Below are positions 47,324-57,939 of a DNA stretch of 64,000 nt, one piece after another. The translations under genes and the position numbers were made by a program. Origin of the DNA: Ctena decussata (taxonomy: Eukaryota; Mollusca; Bivalvia; Lucinida; Lucinidae); the NCBI GenBank assembly GCA_963989385.1, contig OZ022508.1, positions 29,844,166-29,908,165 of the forward strand. The letters run 5' to 3'. Below the pieces are notes generated by a model. That model ran no database searches and was not told the origin of the DNA. It saw only the letters and a program-made list of their open reading frames with translations. How positions within the stretch are numbered: the first letter of the stretch is position 1; every line of letters starts with the position of its first letter.

Positions 47324-47898
47324 GTAAGTACTGTTGGTGAAGCTGGCCCCGAGGTTATAAAACTTTTTCTACGCTCAACTCAGCGGAGTATTAAATTTTA
47401 CCTGCTAATAAATTGCAAATTACTGATAAGTACACTTGCTTTCTTGCTCAGTTTAGCCGAGTGAGAAATTTTTTCTGCTTATGAATATGAAAATGCCAAC
47501 ATTTGTTGGCATTTTCATAATTATCAGCAGAGAAATTTCATGCTCAGCTGAGTTGAGCATGAAAAAAGTTTTATAAGCTCAGGGCCTGATTAGGATATTT
47601 TGTCTCCAGATTGAGAAAAAAGAACACAAACTTTTTTACGCAATATACCTTGCTATAGTATGGATATTGAGCTGAAATGACAGATATTAATGGCTTATAG
47701 CTTAGCGACCATTTTAACAGTATTTCAGTCATATCGAGCCGATGGAAGGGTGGTAGTAAAAAGCTGTGTGCAGTGGAATAAATCCTGAAAGAAGATCCTC
47801 TAGAAGTAAAGAACTCGTCGAAGACTTGAACGAAAATAGCAGACTCGGTTTGACTGAGTCTGCTCATGTGCAGCAATGCAGTGCCCCAACACAACACA

Positions 47899-47965
<67 letters not shown>

Positions 47966-50900
47966 TCTTCTTCTTCTTCTTCTTTTTCTTCTCTCCCAGC
48001 ACCGGTCTTCTTCTTCTACTTCTCCTCTCCCAGCACCGGCCCAAGCTGAACTCTTTTTCAAAATAATGACTCAGAATTAGCCTAATGATCCCAAACAACC
48101 AGAAAATATATAAACGTCACTATGATGATGTAGAGGGAGACGATTTACGATCGCCGCACAGCACAACACAAGCTGCAGTGCAAAAAAAAACAAACAAATC
48201 CTGAAGGAACATCCTCTGAATCCTGTTTACAGGTGGAAAGGATTCCACCTCCAACTGGATTTAAAGCCGCCGCTTAATCCACTGAGCTACAGGGGCTTAC
48301 AGGCGATATGAAACAAACACACTCAGTTGCTCGAAATTTGTGATTTTCTCGGTTACTAGATGTTTGTTATAAAGAAACTACTCGAGTCTGTATTTTACAA
48401 TCAACTCTCGATATCTCAAAGTCGAAGTTCATTTCAAACTACTGATATCTCTCAAAGTAAATTTTCTGGTCCCAGAAAATTTACTTTGAGATATCAGTAG
48501 TTTGGGGTGTAACATTTCTTGTAAGATAAATAAAAATAAGAAATGTGTCCAAACCGTATTCTTGCATATAAAAGATACTTTGAGATATCAGTGTTTGAGA
48601 TATCGGGAATTGACTGTATTTATATTTATCCATCTAGGACCAATCAAGATTATGATGTTGTACTGGGGGAGTTTGACAGAAACGTTACTTCTGGAAATGA
48701 GCAAACTATCACCGTAATGAAGGAAGACATACAAAGGGTAGGTAATACAATAATGTTCCCTGAAAGACTGCAGAATTTTTTAATGAGGAGTGTTACTAAT
48801 TTGCAAATAAAATTTCAATGACCCAGAACGACCTGAGCTTCCGACAGGGTTAGCGTACCTAATGAACATAGATTTCGTGGAAAATTTTATTTGAACCGCC
48901 CAGTCTGACCATAGGGAAGAATTCTCGTTATAGTGACGGGATTTTCCGATAATCTCCAAGAGGGCCGGAGATAAGCGGTTACCTGTATGCGGTTCTCAGT
49001 TTAATAGGGAAATGTATAGAAGCTCATAAATAAATTAAATTTTCTTATTTAATATATTTTCCGATACATTAAATTATAACGTCTAGCACGAAAGAGCATT
49101 TCAAGCTCTTTGATCTGGTATAAAAATCATAGAAATGTGTCAATGAGAAGTTTCTTCCATCAGAGCCCATAGTTTTCTTTCTATAAACCATAAGTTTCTT
49201 AACACAATTTATTCAAATTACGCGAATCTTCGTTTTTGGACCTAAATAACACATATAAATTAACATTTGCGAATCTATTATAACGTATGAGCTAAAAGCT
49301 GTTATTCCACTGATTACAATGATGTATTACCCCTCACCAGCCTTGAAAGGCCATTTTACCCCCCCCCCCCCCCCCCCCCCCCCGCCCACCTCCTCCCCCC
49401 ACACACTACCACACACATCAATAATGCACTTGTTTCTTGGTGTGCTATAGGGTGAAACTTTTATTGTGCCACTGTTTAAATCTTATTAAACAGTATTCCA
49501 TAGGGAAGAATTCTCTATAGTGACGGGATTTTCCGATAATCTCCAAGAGGGCCGGAGGTAAGCGGTTACCTGTATGCGGTTCTCAGTTTAATAGGGAAAT
49601 GTATAGAAGCTCATAAATAAATTTTAGACAAGAGATGATAGCGACCATTTCTGAAATAGCCACTCCAACACTAAATACTCTACTCTTTGGGAATCTAGAG
49701 CTAACAAATGAAGCTAATGAGTCTATTTTTTTGGCTGTACAGTCTTTCATTTCGAAAACGAAGCGTTTCCAGACACACTGTACATATGTCTAATTACATA
49801 CAATTTTTATCAAAAAGACAATCTCTAGCCTTTGATTCTGTGTGCAACATGGCAACACAAACCAACCGAGCCATCCAGCGTAGCATGTCTTGGTTACTCG
49901 GTAAGACCCTCACCCGGGGTCCCCCGTGGAGTCTTCCTTATCTTTCCTTCTCCTGATTATATATTTCTATTTGTTTATCTATTTATTCATATTTTTTTCA
50001 TTCTTTTTCTGTTCTGTCTCGTTCATAGCTGCACACAAGGGTGGGCCTGGATGCCGTGACTTCGACATATTTTTTTTATTTCCTTACTCAATTTCTTATT
50101 ATTGCAACGCGTGTCCGGACGTTCATTATACATACATAGCTAATTGGGAAATTTCTTCCCTGAACGCCTAATTTTGCTACCTATTGATTCGAAGCTTGGT
50201 CGAAAATTTTCTAAGTTCTCTCTATTAACCATTAAGACACTGGAAAGGGAAGCAATCTCATTTATGGCCAAGGGCTAAAATTTACAGGTAGTATAGAGTT
50301 ATCGATTTGACACCGTAACGAGTTTTCTGCCAGATGCGAATCATTTCTAAGGAGGACACAAAATATAAAGAGTATATGTTTTACGAAAAATTAAATCTGA
50401 CAAGCATTCAATGAAAAAAAAACGAAATAGAACTTGAAGCTCAGAGCATGTTATTGATACATATGCAATTTACCAGGCGCACACTACTATCATATCTAAA
50501 ATTCCAGCATGATTTTAGTTTTTGCCAGGACTACGCTCCAAGTAAAATATGATCTTATAAAAACAGACGATGCATTTAAGGTGCCTGGGTGTTCCAACAT
50601 TTTTACAAGGGAAAACAATTTTTGTGACCTACTGTTTTCTTTACAGGACAGCAAGATCCTTATTAGATAGGTTTGGGGTACACTCCTAAAATTAAAAATT
50701 TGTTCCTAGGGGAGCACAATCTGCCTTGAGGAATTTACCCCTACTGAAAAAAGGAGACAAATATTTAAACGACAGGGGTGCTTCCCATGAAAGTACACTC
50801 ATTCGCTTCAAGCATATATGAAAACGCAACTTTTTGGTAGGTTCAGCTACGAACTAAAACATACAAAGGATACTTAATCTAGGAACTCTAACTTTTGCCG

Positions 50901-53900
50901 GGCCGCGTAGCGCAATCGGTAGGGCACCTGACTCATAAATCAGAGGTCCTGGGTTCGATACCCGGTCTGGCCACATACTTTCGTTTCTCCTTCCGCTGAT
51001 TCAAGAAGGGCAGTTGTCAGTTACTGGCGAAAGTATGTGCACTTAGTACTGGTTAACCGCTTAGGAGGTCTAAGCCTGCCCAGGAATAGTTTGGTTAGGT
51101 TAACTGACCGTCCCGACATGACCATAGCTGTTTACCGTGGACGTTAAACAACAAATCAATCAATCAATCAATCAATCTAACTCGACCAAGGTATGCAATA
51201 AATATCTACTTTGGCAACTGTGCCCAGCCTGATAATATTATCATTTTACTCTTGACAGCATCCAGATTTCAACCAAGTACTGTACACCAACGACCTGGCT
51301 CTGCTCAAACTGTCCACACCAGCAACCATCGACAATATGTATGTCCGTAAAATTCTGGCGCTAGCGGACGATACCATTGACGAGATGGTGAGGCAGGATA
51401 AATCTACTGAATGTTACGTCACAGGCTGGGGACGGTACACAGATGATAGAGGTAAGTAACTGTAAGTACTTAGAAAGCACCAAGTATTGAAACAAAGTTG
51501 CATTTATATAGGGAGCATACATGTTTTACTTAGATTCACAAAGTGGTTGTGCGCCCAGCGCAGACTCAGATCAGCTTGACCGTCCGCCCAATCTGATCAG
51601 CGTCTTTGCTTAGCGCTTAAAGGGTAGCTAAGGGTCTAAGCTACCTCCATGCGGACAGCGAAGACTCTGACCAGACTGGGCGGATGCCCAGGCTGATCTG
51701 TGTCTGCGCTGGGCGCACAACCACTTTTTGCCTGGTCCCGAGGAAGTTGTTTCAATACAAGGCGCGTTCGCCAAGTGTTCAACTTCTACTGCCTCGTTTT
51801 CAAATAACTTTCTCCGAACGAGGCAAAAGTTAATGCAATGAAAAACGTGTATGGTTGTTATTCTGACATTTTATAATATGAATCCGTTTAAAGTCTCCAT
51901 ATTCCGATCAGCGGTAAAAACGCCTAATTAACTCAAAGCATTGTAAAAAGCGGTTTGGTAATAAAATATGGGTTGGTGTGCATATATTGAGCCATATAAC
52001 TGGCATAAAGTAGAGAAAATAAGTTCTTGAAAAATAACGAATCGCTCCACAAAATACAATTTCCTGTTCTGGTTTCCCGTCTAGTAATGCTATATAAACA
52101 TAGGCGGGATAGTGATTGGGACTCTACGCCTGTACATTGTATTTTTACCATTTCATGAAATCGAATGTAGGTCATATTAGTTGCTAACTAAAATGACCCA
52201 AATAAATTTTCAACCCCTTTTTATGTGAAACTTAAGGATGTTTTATTTTTTGTAAAGCTGCCTAATCACGGTCATTTACAATTACGAAACTGTAGTGAGA
52301 AGCTTCCAGCGATACCTCATGATAAAAATTTTCATGCTGATAGAGCAACGGGGCCTTTAAGAAACTCTTAGAAGTGGCTTAAAAAATCATGAGAAACCGT
52401 CGTTCATATATGTCAATGTGCATATAACAAGTAGTTTGCATCTCGTAAAATGAGATTTTCATTTTTGTGCCATAGGTTTAGTAAATATATTTATAATTTT
52501 AAGTAATATAACTTTTAACAATAATAGTAGCATTTAAAATATATGAATCATGTGAACTCTTCTGTTCATCAAGCCAACAAATGAAATCAGAGATTGAAAA
52601 ATCCTGTATCAATATTTTCTTATTTCTGTAAACCTTCACCCTGCAATGTAAATGTTGCCCTACGTTACCATTGAAAATTGCATGCAAAACATGCCAAAAT
52701 TTTAATTTTATTAGAACTTTAACGTATCTTGCTTATAATACGAATATGATCTAAAATATAAAAGAATTAATCAGGTTTGAAGGTTCATTATTGAGTAATC
52801 AAAGAAAGAAAAAACATGCGCAGAACGGTTCAAAATTCGTCGCCAGCGAACATCCTTAAAGTGAAAGCATATTGCTTGTCTTTAAGTGGCATTGTATCGT
52901 CAGCTTACGCAATTTAAACAATTTACAACTCGTAATGTTTCATTTGCAGGTGTGTGGATGTATCCAAATAAATTACAAGAGCTGCAGGTGACCATCATTT
53001 CCAACGAGAGATGTCAGAAATTGATCCCATTCTACATTACTCCCACCAACATCTGTTTTCGAGCATCTGGTGCTGGAACTTGCACGGTAACTCATTTAGA
53101 TCTTAATTGTCAAATGAGACTGGGTCCCTTTTAATCCAACACAAGCTTTCCCTGTACTAAGCTTTCCTTGTACTCTTGCCTCGAAATGCATTGCGTTCAT
53201 CTTCATGGTGGCTGGTTTGTGCCATTTCATCTTTTCGCCGCGAAAAGACATCGCGCAAAAAGAAAAAGACGAAATGGCACAAACCAGTCACCATACATCT
53301 TAGATATGGGAAACGTTTTTGCAGTCATACACTTATCGACTAAGTAGGGATATCTACATGTAAATGGGTATTCATATGAAGAATTCGAAATGATTCATTG
53401 TGAAACATTGGCCTTTTAAGGTAGACGAATACTGAATAGAAATATTGGCGGGGCATCCAAACCACTATACCATCTAAATAACCCAAAGAGCTATAAAACA
53501 TTTGGATAAGAAAAAAACAATTTTCACCGTTATGGTTTCCTAAAAAAACAATATTCTGTATTTCTACATACTTTTTTTTACACTTTTTACATTAAAATTT
53601 ATATCTCTAGCACATGAACGCACGTTTATTTCAGCAAATCATATAATCTGTAATATAGGATATTTGAAACAAACTGTTAACAAAAAATGCAGTTTTCTTG
53701 TTAATAAGTATATTTTTACATTCTTTAGAAAAATGCAAGAACATTGAATTTCATGAAAAACGTCATGAAAATATATATTCAGTCGATGGGGCAAGCTTAT
53801 GCATATTATTTTAGTAAAACTTACACTGCATGTTAAAGAATAAAACAAAAAAATAACATTTCACCTTTTTGTTTCCTAGAAAAACAATGTTTAAGTTCAA

Positions 53901-55494
53901 AATATCCCCAAAACAGACTGTCCAAATTCTGCACCTGCTGCAAGCACAGCCGGTCCTTGCCCTACTATTTATTTTCCTGTTATTCGGTTCTACCATAGAG
54001 TAATGTCGACAAAAATGCACAGATGGAATGGATACTGCGAAGATCTTGATCATTCTGGTTCCTAAGGAACAGTCTGATCTCGGTTTCCACTGTTTGTACA
54101 GACCTATGTGCCCGAAAACTTAGGATCTTTACTGTAGACATTGTAACTGTATATACTCCACAGTTAATCGATTTGATGATGAACAATAACTCTGTTTTGT
54201 TTTTTAAACAAGTAAGAACAGAGTCGTTCCGTATACGTCCACCTTAAGAGCAAACTGTACTTGGACAAGGTGGGTAATGATGATGTGTAAGGTAGGGTAT
54301 TGAGGGTTTGCGAAGCAGTATCCAAAATACATTCCGAAAAGATACTGAATATATCAAAGTCTGGATCAGGATCCGACACATCCTGTTTAGGAAACGGAAC
54401 AGACCACCAAAGATGGCGGACAGGTTTAAACACGCTAGGTTGGTGTTCTTTATTTCGAATTTTCTCACTATATATCGTATGCATCAGTCAAACGAGCCAT
54501 ATCAGCGAACGAAGAGCGCGTTTCTCAAATAAAATGTGCAGTAATAAGGCGAACCCCGTTGACATTGTCATGATGTTTTCCGAGACTGTCCGTTGATATT
54601 TTCCTTCACACAGAGACATAATTTGTGATGAACTAGCGAGTATGTTCTGGTGACAAATGCAAATTACATGGCAAATAAAAACGAATATTTCTAAAAAACC
54701 AGCCCACAGATTAAACACGATTTTCGGGGTCTGGGATAGAATTAAATTTGGCATCGTATCTTATAAAAATAGTAGGAATATCTGAATGGCGTATCATATG
54801 AAAGTCAAGAATATAATTGGGCCACCACTAAAATTAAAAACTGCACTATAACAGACTTGAAAATATGCCGATACAAGCGAATGTGTGTACTTATAACCAC
54901 ATCACTGTCTGTTTTATATGAAGAAATGCATTCTACGTTTTCTCATATGGCTCGTTTGACTGATGCGTATAATATGTGGTCAGAACATTTGATAAAATGA
55001 AGCAGCTATATGTACCTAGCGTGTGTAAACCTGTCCGCCATCTTTGGTGGTCTGTTCCGTTTCTTCAAAAAGGATTTTCTGGATCTCGGTCCAAACTGTG
55101 TGTATGCAAAAGTAAACGATTAGTTATGCTTTATCGATTTATTAGGTAAAAACTATTATACATGTACGACAATACTGGAGGATTTGATTTTACCCTATAC
55201 ATTTATATAGAGTTCTGGCAAGTAATAGTTTATTACGTAATAATAAAGACACTAAGATACGCTGGCTGAATTCATGCTTGGAATTCATCTTACAACTTGG
55301 TGCATATTTTGTTATTACAGAGAGACGAAGGATCACCTGTCATATGTAAAGTGAACAAGAAATGGACTCTGATGGGTGTCTATTCCGTATCATCCAGTCT
55401 GGATGGCTGTCGAGGGGGAGCAAGGGCGGCAACTCGAGTGTCACAGTACAGGGACTGGATCTCGGGAATCATTCAGTCTTCCTCAGTCGATTAA
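47131..55494 (+). CDS. Serine protease homologue, predicted non-catalytic (gene 2, whole span)
   Basis: Second S1-fold gene, paralogous to gene 1, with exons 47131-47323, 48638-48737, 51259-51451, 52950-53086 and 55321-55494. They join in frame into about 264 residues. Intron positions and phases (1, 2, 0, 1, 0) match gene 1. Two triad residues are lost: His57 is Ala (GCC, 47313-47315; TAAAC) and Ser195 is Glu (GAA, 55327-55329; RDEGSP). Gly193 of the oxyanion hole is Arg, while Asp102 (51292-51294) remains. All exons are open with good splice sites and the structural cysteines are kept. This looks like a functional pseudoprotease and not a decaying pseudogene. Such homologues in other animals act as cofactors, decoys or binding proteins; the role here is unknown. 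Confidence 0.87.
47899..47990. repeat. (CT)n then (CTT)n microsatellite in a gene 2 intron
   Basis: About 60 bases of CT followed by about 30 of CTT. Followed by two CTCTCCCAGCACCGG(C/T)-type repeats. Confidence 0.95.
48222..48297 (-). mobile_element. tRNA-like SINE head, minus strand
   Basis: The minus strand reads GCCCCTGTAGCTCAGTGGAT then GCGGCGGCTTTAAATCC, followed by GGTGGAATCCTTTCCACC in the T-arm position. It has the spacing of a tRNA but a poor T loop. Lies in the first recognised intron of gene 2. Confidence 0.5.
48638..48737 (+). CDS. Gene 2 exon: barrel strand after the His loop
   Basis: Acceptor CCATCTAG ends at 48637 and donor AGG|GTAGGT starts at 48738. Encodes KTNQDYDVVLGEFDRN then SGNEQTITVMKEDIQR, aligning with VVLGDHNRN and [12 protein letters not shown] of gene 1. 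It enters in phase 2 and leaves in phase 0, and is three codons longer than the gene 1 exon. Confidence 0.85.
48912..49035. repeat. About 124-base repeat, copy A
   Basis: Runs from TAGGGAAGAATTCTC to GAAGCTCATAAATAAATT; nearly identical to 49501-49623. By eye one small indel and one substitution separate them. Lies in a gene 2 intron. Confidence 0.85.
49361..49383. repeat. Poly-C tract
   Basis: More than 20 consecutive C residues, followed by CCGCCCACCTCCTCCCCCC. A G-quadruplex-prone tract on the other strand. A shorter G-run is at 16212-16225. Confidence 0.9.
49501..49623. repeat. About 124-base repeat, copy B
   Basis: Direct repeat of 48912-49035, 590 bases downstream. The shared block includes GGGATTTTCCGATAATCTCC and GGTTACCTGTATGCGGTTC. 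A poly-C tract lies between the copies. Confidence 0.85.
49630..50890. other. Gene 2 intron, no further feature recognised
   Basis: AT-rich, T-runs near 49.97-50.08 kb. Confidence 0.5.
50898..51177 (+). mobile_element. tRNA-derived SINE, plus strand
   Basis: tRNA-Met-like head at about 50898-50974 with TAGCGCAATCGG and GGTTCGATACCCGG and anticodon loop CTCATAA. The body follows (AAGGGCAGTTGTCAG, GGTTAACCGCTTAGGAGG), then a tail of CAATCAATCAAT. It lies in the intron before the gene 2 Asp exon and is a close match to the 3.3-3.6 kb copy. Confidence 0.88.
51259..51451 (+). CDS. Gene 2 exon with conserved Asp
   Basis: Acceptor CTTGACAG ends at 51258 and donor AGAG|GTAAGT starts at 51452. Encodes HPDFNQVLYTNDLALLKLS (Asp102 kept) through ECYVTGWGRYTDD. 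It enters in phase 0 and leaves in phase 1. It has no stop and matches the gene 1 exon ([19 protein letters not shown]). Confidence 0.88.
51538..51726. mobile_element. GAGCCGCGAC palindrome, copy 15, both outer ends missing
   Basis: Begins at CACAAAGTGGTTGTGCGCCC and ends CACAACCACTTTT. The terminal 20-odd bases on each side are absent while the arms are well preserved. In the gene 2 intron after the Asp exon. Confidence 0.8.
51730..52945. other. Gene 2 intron, no further feature recognised
   Basis: AT-rich; repeat-like phrases (ATTTACAATTACGAAACTG near 52.27 kb) shared with 23.55 kb. Confidence 0.45.
52950..53086 (+). CDS. Gene 2 exon: C-terminal barrel to Cys191
   Basis: Acceptor CATTTGCAG ends at 52949 and donor TGCACG|GTAACT follows 53086. 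Encodes GVWMYPNKLQELQVTII, NERC, TNICF and GAGTCT. Cys168, Cys182 and Cys191 are kept. It enters in phase 1 and leaves in phase 0, as in gene 1. Confidence 0.87.
53190..53305. repeat. Palindrome in a gene 2 intron
   Basis: ATGGTGGCTGGTTTGTGCCA and TGGCACAAACCAGTCACCAT flank a centre containing CGCCGCGAAAAG. Lies 100 bases after the 52950-53086 exon. Confidence 0.65.
54355..55094. repeat. Inverted repeat in the last intron of gene 2
   Basis: Arms about 54355-54512 and 54938-55094. Landmarks: GGAACAGACCACCAAAGATG against CATCTTTGGTGGTCTGTTCC, and CATCAGTCAAACGAGCCATA against its complement with small changes. Spacer about 425 bases. Confidence 0.75.
55321..55494 (+). CDS. Gene 2 last exon, catalytic Ser replaced by Glu
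   Basis: Acceptor TTATTACAG ends at 55320. Encodes RDEGSPVICKV, KWTLMGVYSV, DGCRGG, TRVSQYRDWI and a short tail SSSVD before TAA at 55492-55494. Against GDSGSP of gene 1, Gly193 is Arg and Ser195 is Glu (GAA against AGC, three base differences). The rest of the exon is well conserved. Confidence 0.9.
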   Translation, partial: RDEGSPVICKVNKKWTLMGVYSVSSSLDGCRGGARAATRVSQYRDWISGIIQSSSVD

Positions 55495-55589
55495 AACTAA
55501 TCAGCACATGAGAACTTGTTTGTCGTCTTTTTCGTTATGTCAGTGTTACACTAATCTGCCATTGTCTTCTGTGTCTTCTGTGTCCCTTC

Positions 55590-55818
55590 TTAACCCTTTT
55601 TTGACCAGTGGACTTGTCCATCCTTATCATTTGGATGAGTAAATCTCTAGTTTTAGGGGTTTCTGGTGAATGTTTTCATTTTTATTGCATATTGTATAGA
55701 AATTCCTGTAAGCAAACAGTGAAGACCCTGATCAGATGCCGCGTTATGCGGCATCTGAACTGGGTCTTCACTGTTTGCATATGCCACCAAAATGGGTATC
55801 TGGTCTAAAATGGGTTAA
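55590..55818. mobile_element. TTAA-flanked element with CCC/GGG termini (piggyBac-type MITE candidate), 3' of gene 2
   Basis: Starts TTAACCCTTTTTTGACCAG and ends CTGGTCTAAAATGGGTTAA, giving imperfect inverted repeats of about 19 bases next to TTAA. TTAA plus CCY ends are the hallmark of piggyBac-type elements. The inside has a hairpin (GCAAACAGTGAAGACC with complement). No transposase. Confidence 0.7.
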
Positions 55819-55918
55819 TAACGATCAACTACATGTACTTCGTTAAATGGTTTACAGGAACAAGTTGGTCCCCTAAACGCCTGTTATTCACGTTAGAAGG
55901 GACCCCTTACACTGAGCA

Positions 55919-55996
55919 GGAGGCCCGGTAGCTCAGTAGGAGAAGCACTGGCCTGCTGATTTAGCGGTCCCAGGTTCGATACCTGCTGAAGGCGGA
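55919..55996 (+). mobile_element. tRNA-like SINE head, degraded
   Basis: GCCCGGTAGCTCAGTAGGAG (A box) and CCCAGGTTCGATACCTG (B box) sit about 35 bases apart, as in a tRNA. The arms pair poorly and unrelated sequence follows, so this is read as a SINE head and not a working tRNA gene. Confidence 0.55.
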
Positions 55997-56139
55997 TATC
56001 ATTTCAAACGTAAACGGGGTTCAATTGCACACAACACTTCATTATAACCCTCTTATCGTCCTGATATACCGTAACTGAAATATTGTTGAAATGGACATAA
56101 AGTCGCAATTCATCTATCGTCCATCTTAACGGACAGCCA

Positions 56140-56420
56140 GCACTAAACTGAAAGAAAACTGGTGTTGTATCCATTCACTTTAAGATGACTGGCCGCACTT
56201 GCCTGATTTTCCGCCATTTTTTACAAAGGGAACAGCACGTGACTTCCTGTTTGATTCTCTGGAGGAGGAACTTCTTACAGAAGGAGTATACTCTTAATAG
56301 AAAGAATTTGCTCCTTGAGGAGCAAATTCTTTCCATTAAGAGTAGACTCCATTTGAGGAAGGAGGCCAAAACAAAAATGACAGGGTTGCTTCGGAATCTC
56401 ATGAAAGTGTATCAGTTAAG
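56140..56420. repeat. GAATTTGCTCC fold-back family, second clear copy
   Basis: ACTCTTAATAGAAAGAATTT and AAATTCTTTCCATTAAGAGT form the stem around CTCCTTGAGGAG. Outer parts TTCCGCCATTTTTTACAAAG and CACGTGACTTCCTGTTTG match the 36.3 kb copy. Confidence 0.7.
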
Positions 56421-56559
56421 TTATTCAAAAGCTTAACTTTCCATGACATTCGAACTCGCCCCTCGAGGACAAGGCATTTTGTAGATTTCGCAATCAATTT
56501 GATTGTACATTATACCCGCGTTTAAAAACAAGGCAACTGTAGTACTTAGTGCCTTGCCA

Positions 56560-56780
56560 GAATGACGTCTCGATGGCGTGACTTTCACATCATAATCGAC
56601 TCTTAGTTCCTATGGTAACTTATTCATGACGTCATTGGTATCGCAGCATGGTATACAGTATATGCCATGCCCCGCCATTTTTTTCTATACCATTGCAAAC
56701 TGAAATTCTTTCAACAGAATTTTCAGATTTTCTCAAACAAATAATTATTTTCGAGTCATTTAATTCCAATTTATAAATGT
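56560..56780. repeat. Dispersed repeat shared with 23.08-23.36 kb
   Basis: TGACGTCATTGGTAT, ATGCCATGC, CATTGCAAACTGAAATTC and CAGATTTTCTCAAACAAATA correspond to similar strings at 23.13-23.32 kb. One copy lies just upstream of gene 1 and the other just downstream of gene 2. Confidence 0.55.
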
Positions 56781-57208
56781 ATTGTTATGAGAAATTCATT
56801 GGTGAATTTCATTTGGCTTTAGCTTGACCCATAATAAGAAAAAGAATTTCAAAGATGAGCACGGTGCGGAAAAAAGCATCTGCCAAAAAATAGCAAGTTA
56901 TAGCAGTCAGGTTTCGAAAACATTCGTCGCCTGTCGCTAAGTTACCGAAATATTTGCCATTGTACTAGCATAATGTACCATAGTCTAACATGACGTTAAC
57001 GTTTTCCCCCATTAGAAGGCCAAGGAAACGACGTCGTGTGAAAATTTGTGATAATTCACGTTGTTAACGTCGAGACTTGCCAATTTTGCGCCTTGATGGC
57101 GTCGAATGTAAACGTTTGCTTCTGTTGACGTCCGCCTCAAAACTAAACTTTTAGAAAATGTTGTAATATAGTTCCATTTTGATTTTGTATAATGTTGGAA
57201 TCGAAAAA

Positions 57209-57360
57209 AAATTCCTTACCCGGGAATTATCGCTGATTGAAACATGTGTTGTCGGGCAGATACGATTATTTAATTCACTTCGGCTTTGGCGTCGTGAATT
57301 AAGATTTCGTGATCTGCCCTCCAAAAACATGAATCAGCGATAATTCACGGGAAAGGAAAA
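57209..57360. repeat. Palindrome
   Basis: TTCCTTACCCGGGAATTATCG against CGATAATTCACGGGAAAGGAA, then GGGCAGATACG against GTGATCTGCCC and TTAATTCACTTCGG against CGTGAATTAA. Confidence 0.65.
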
Positions 57361-57625
57361 ATTATTTCTCGGTAGAATTCATTTGTCCCTGGTTGAGAAA
57401 TTTAATTTCAAAGGAAACCACCATGCAAATAACTGTAGTGTCTTGCACGTAATAGCAGTTCGTTTGAGATTCGTCAAATGTCACCATCTTATAAAACTAT
57501 TTGCAAACACACATAAAGAAAACGTTATACGAAACACCTATTAGTATAAATATTTACTTCTAGCTGAACCGATGATATTGGGATAAGTACACCTCCATGT
57601 TTTTCTGCCATTTTGCAAAGGGCCA

Positions 57626-57750
57626 GGGGCCGTATTTATATAACGACTTAAGTGGTTGCTATGCTGTTGTTAAGGCTAAATTTATATGTAGGAGATTTAG
57701 TCTTAGCAATAGCATAGCAACGACTTAAGTGGTTTTATAAATACGACCCC
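57626..57750. mobile_element. GGGGCCGTATTTATAAA palindrome, copy 4, centre deleted
   Basis: Only 125 bases. Both ends and the TTGCTATGCTGTTG arms remain; the GCTCTGGAGGAACAG centre is gone. Confidence 0.85.
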
Positions 57751-57939
57751 AGGCCCTTTATGAATCCTGCTAAACCTTCTTCCATAAAAGAAGTCTTCTA
57801 TTTATAGAAAGAGTTCGCTCCTTGTGAAACAAACACTTTCCTTTAACTGTTGACCCTCGTTGAGAAGGGAAGCAAAATTAAAAACGGCAGAGTTTCTTCC
57901 CCTGAATGTATATTGCTTCACCTTAATTTCAGTGGAGGA

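Noticed and set aside
47571..48098. A 175-codon open frame on the minus strand
   Set aside because: Its middle is Arg/Glu and Lys runs from the (CT)n/(CTT)n microsatellite and the rest has no motif; it lies in a gene 2 intron.
50898..50974. A tRNA-Met gene
   Set aside because: The A and B boxes fit, but a tRNA-unrelated body and (CAAT)n tail follow and the same unit is at 3.3-3.6 kb, so it is a SINE.
55919..55996. A functional tRNA gene
   Set aside because: The acceptor and D arms do not pair well and the sequence looks like a decayed SINE head.
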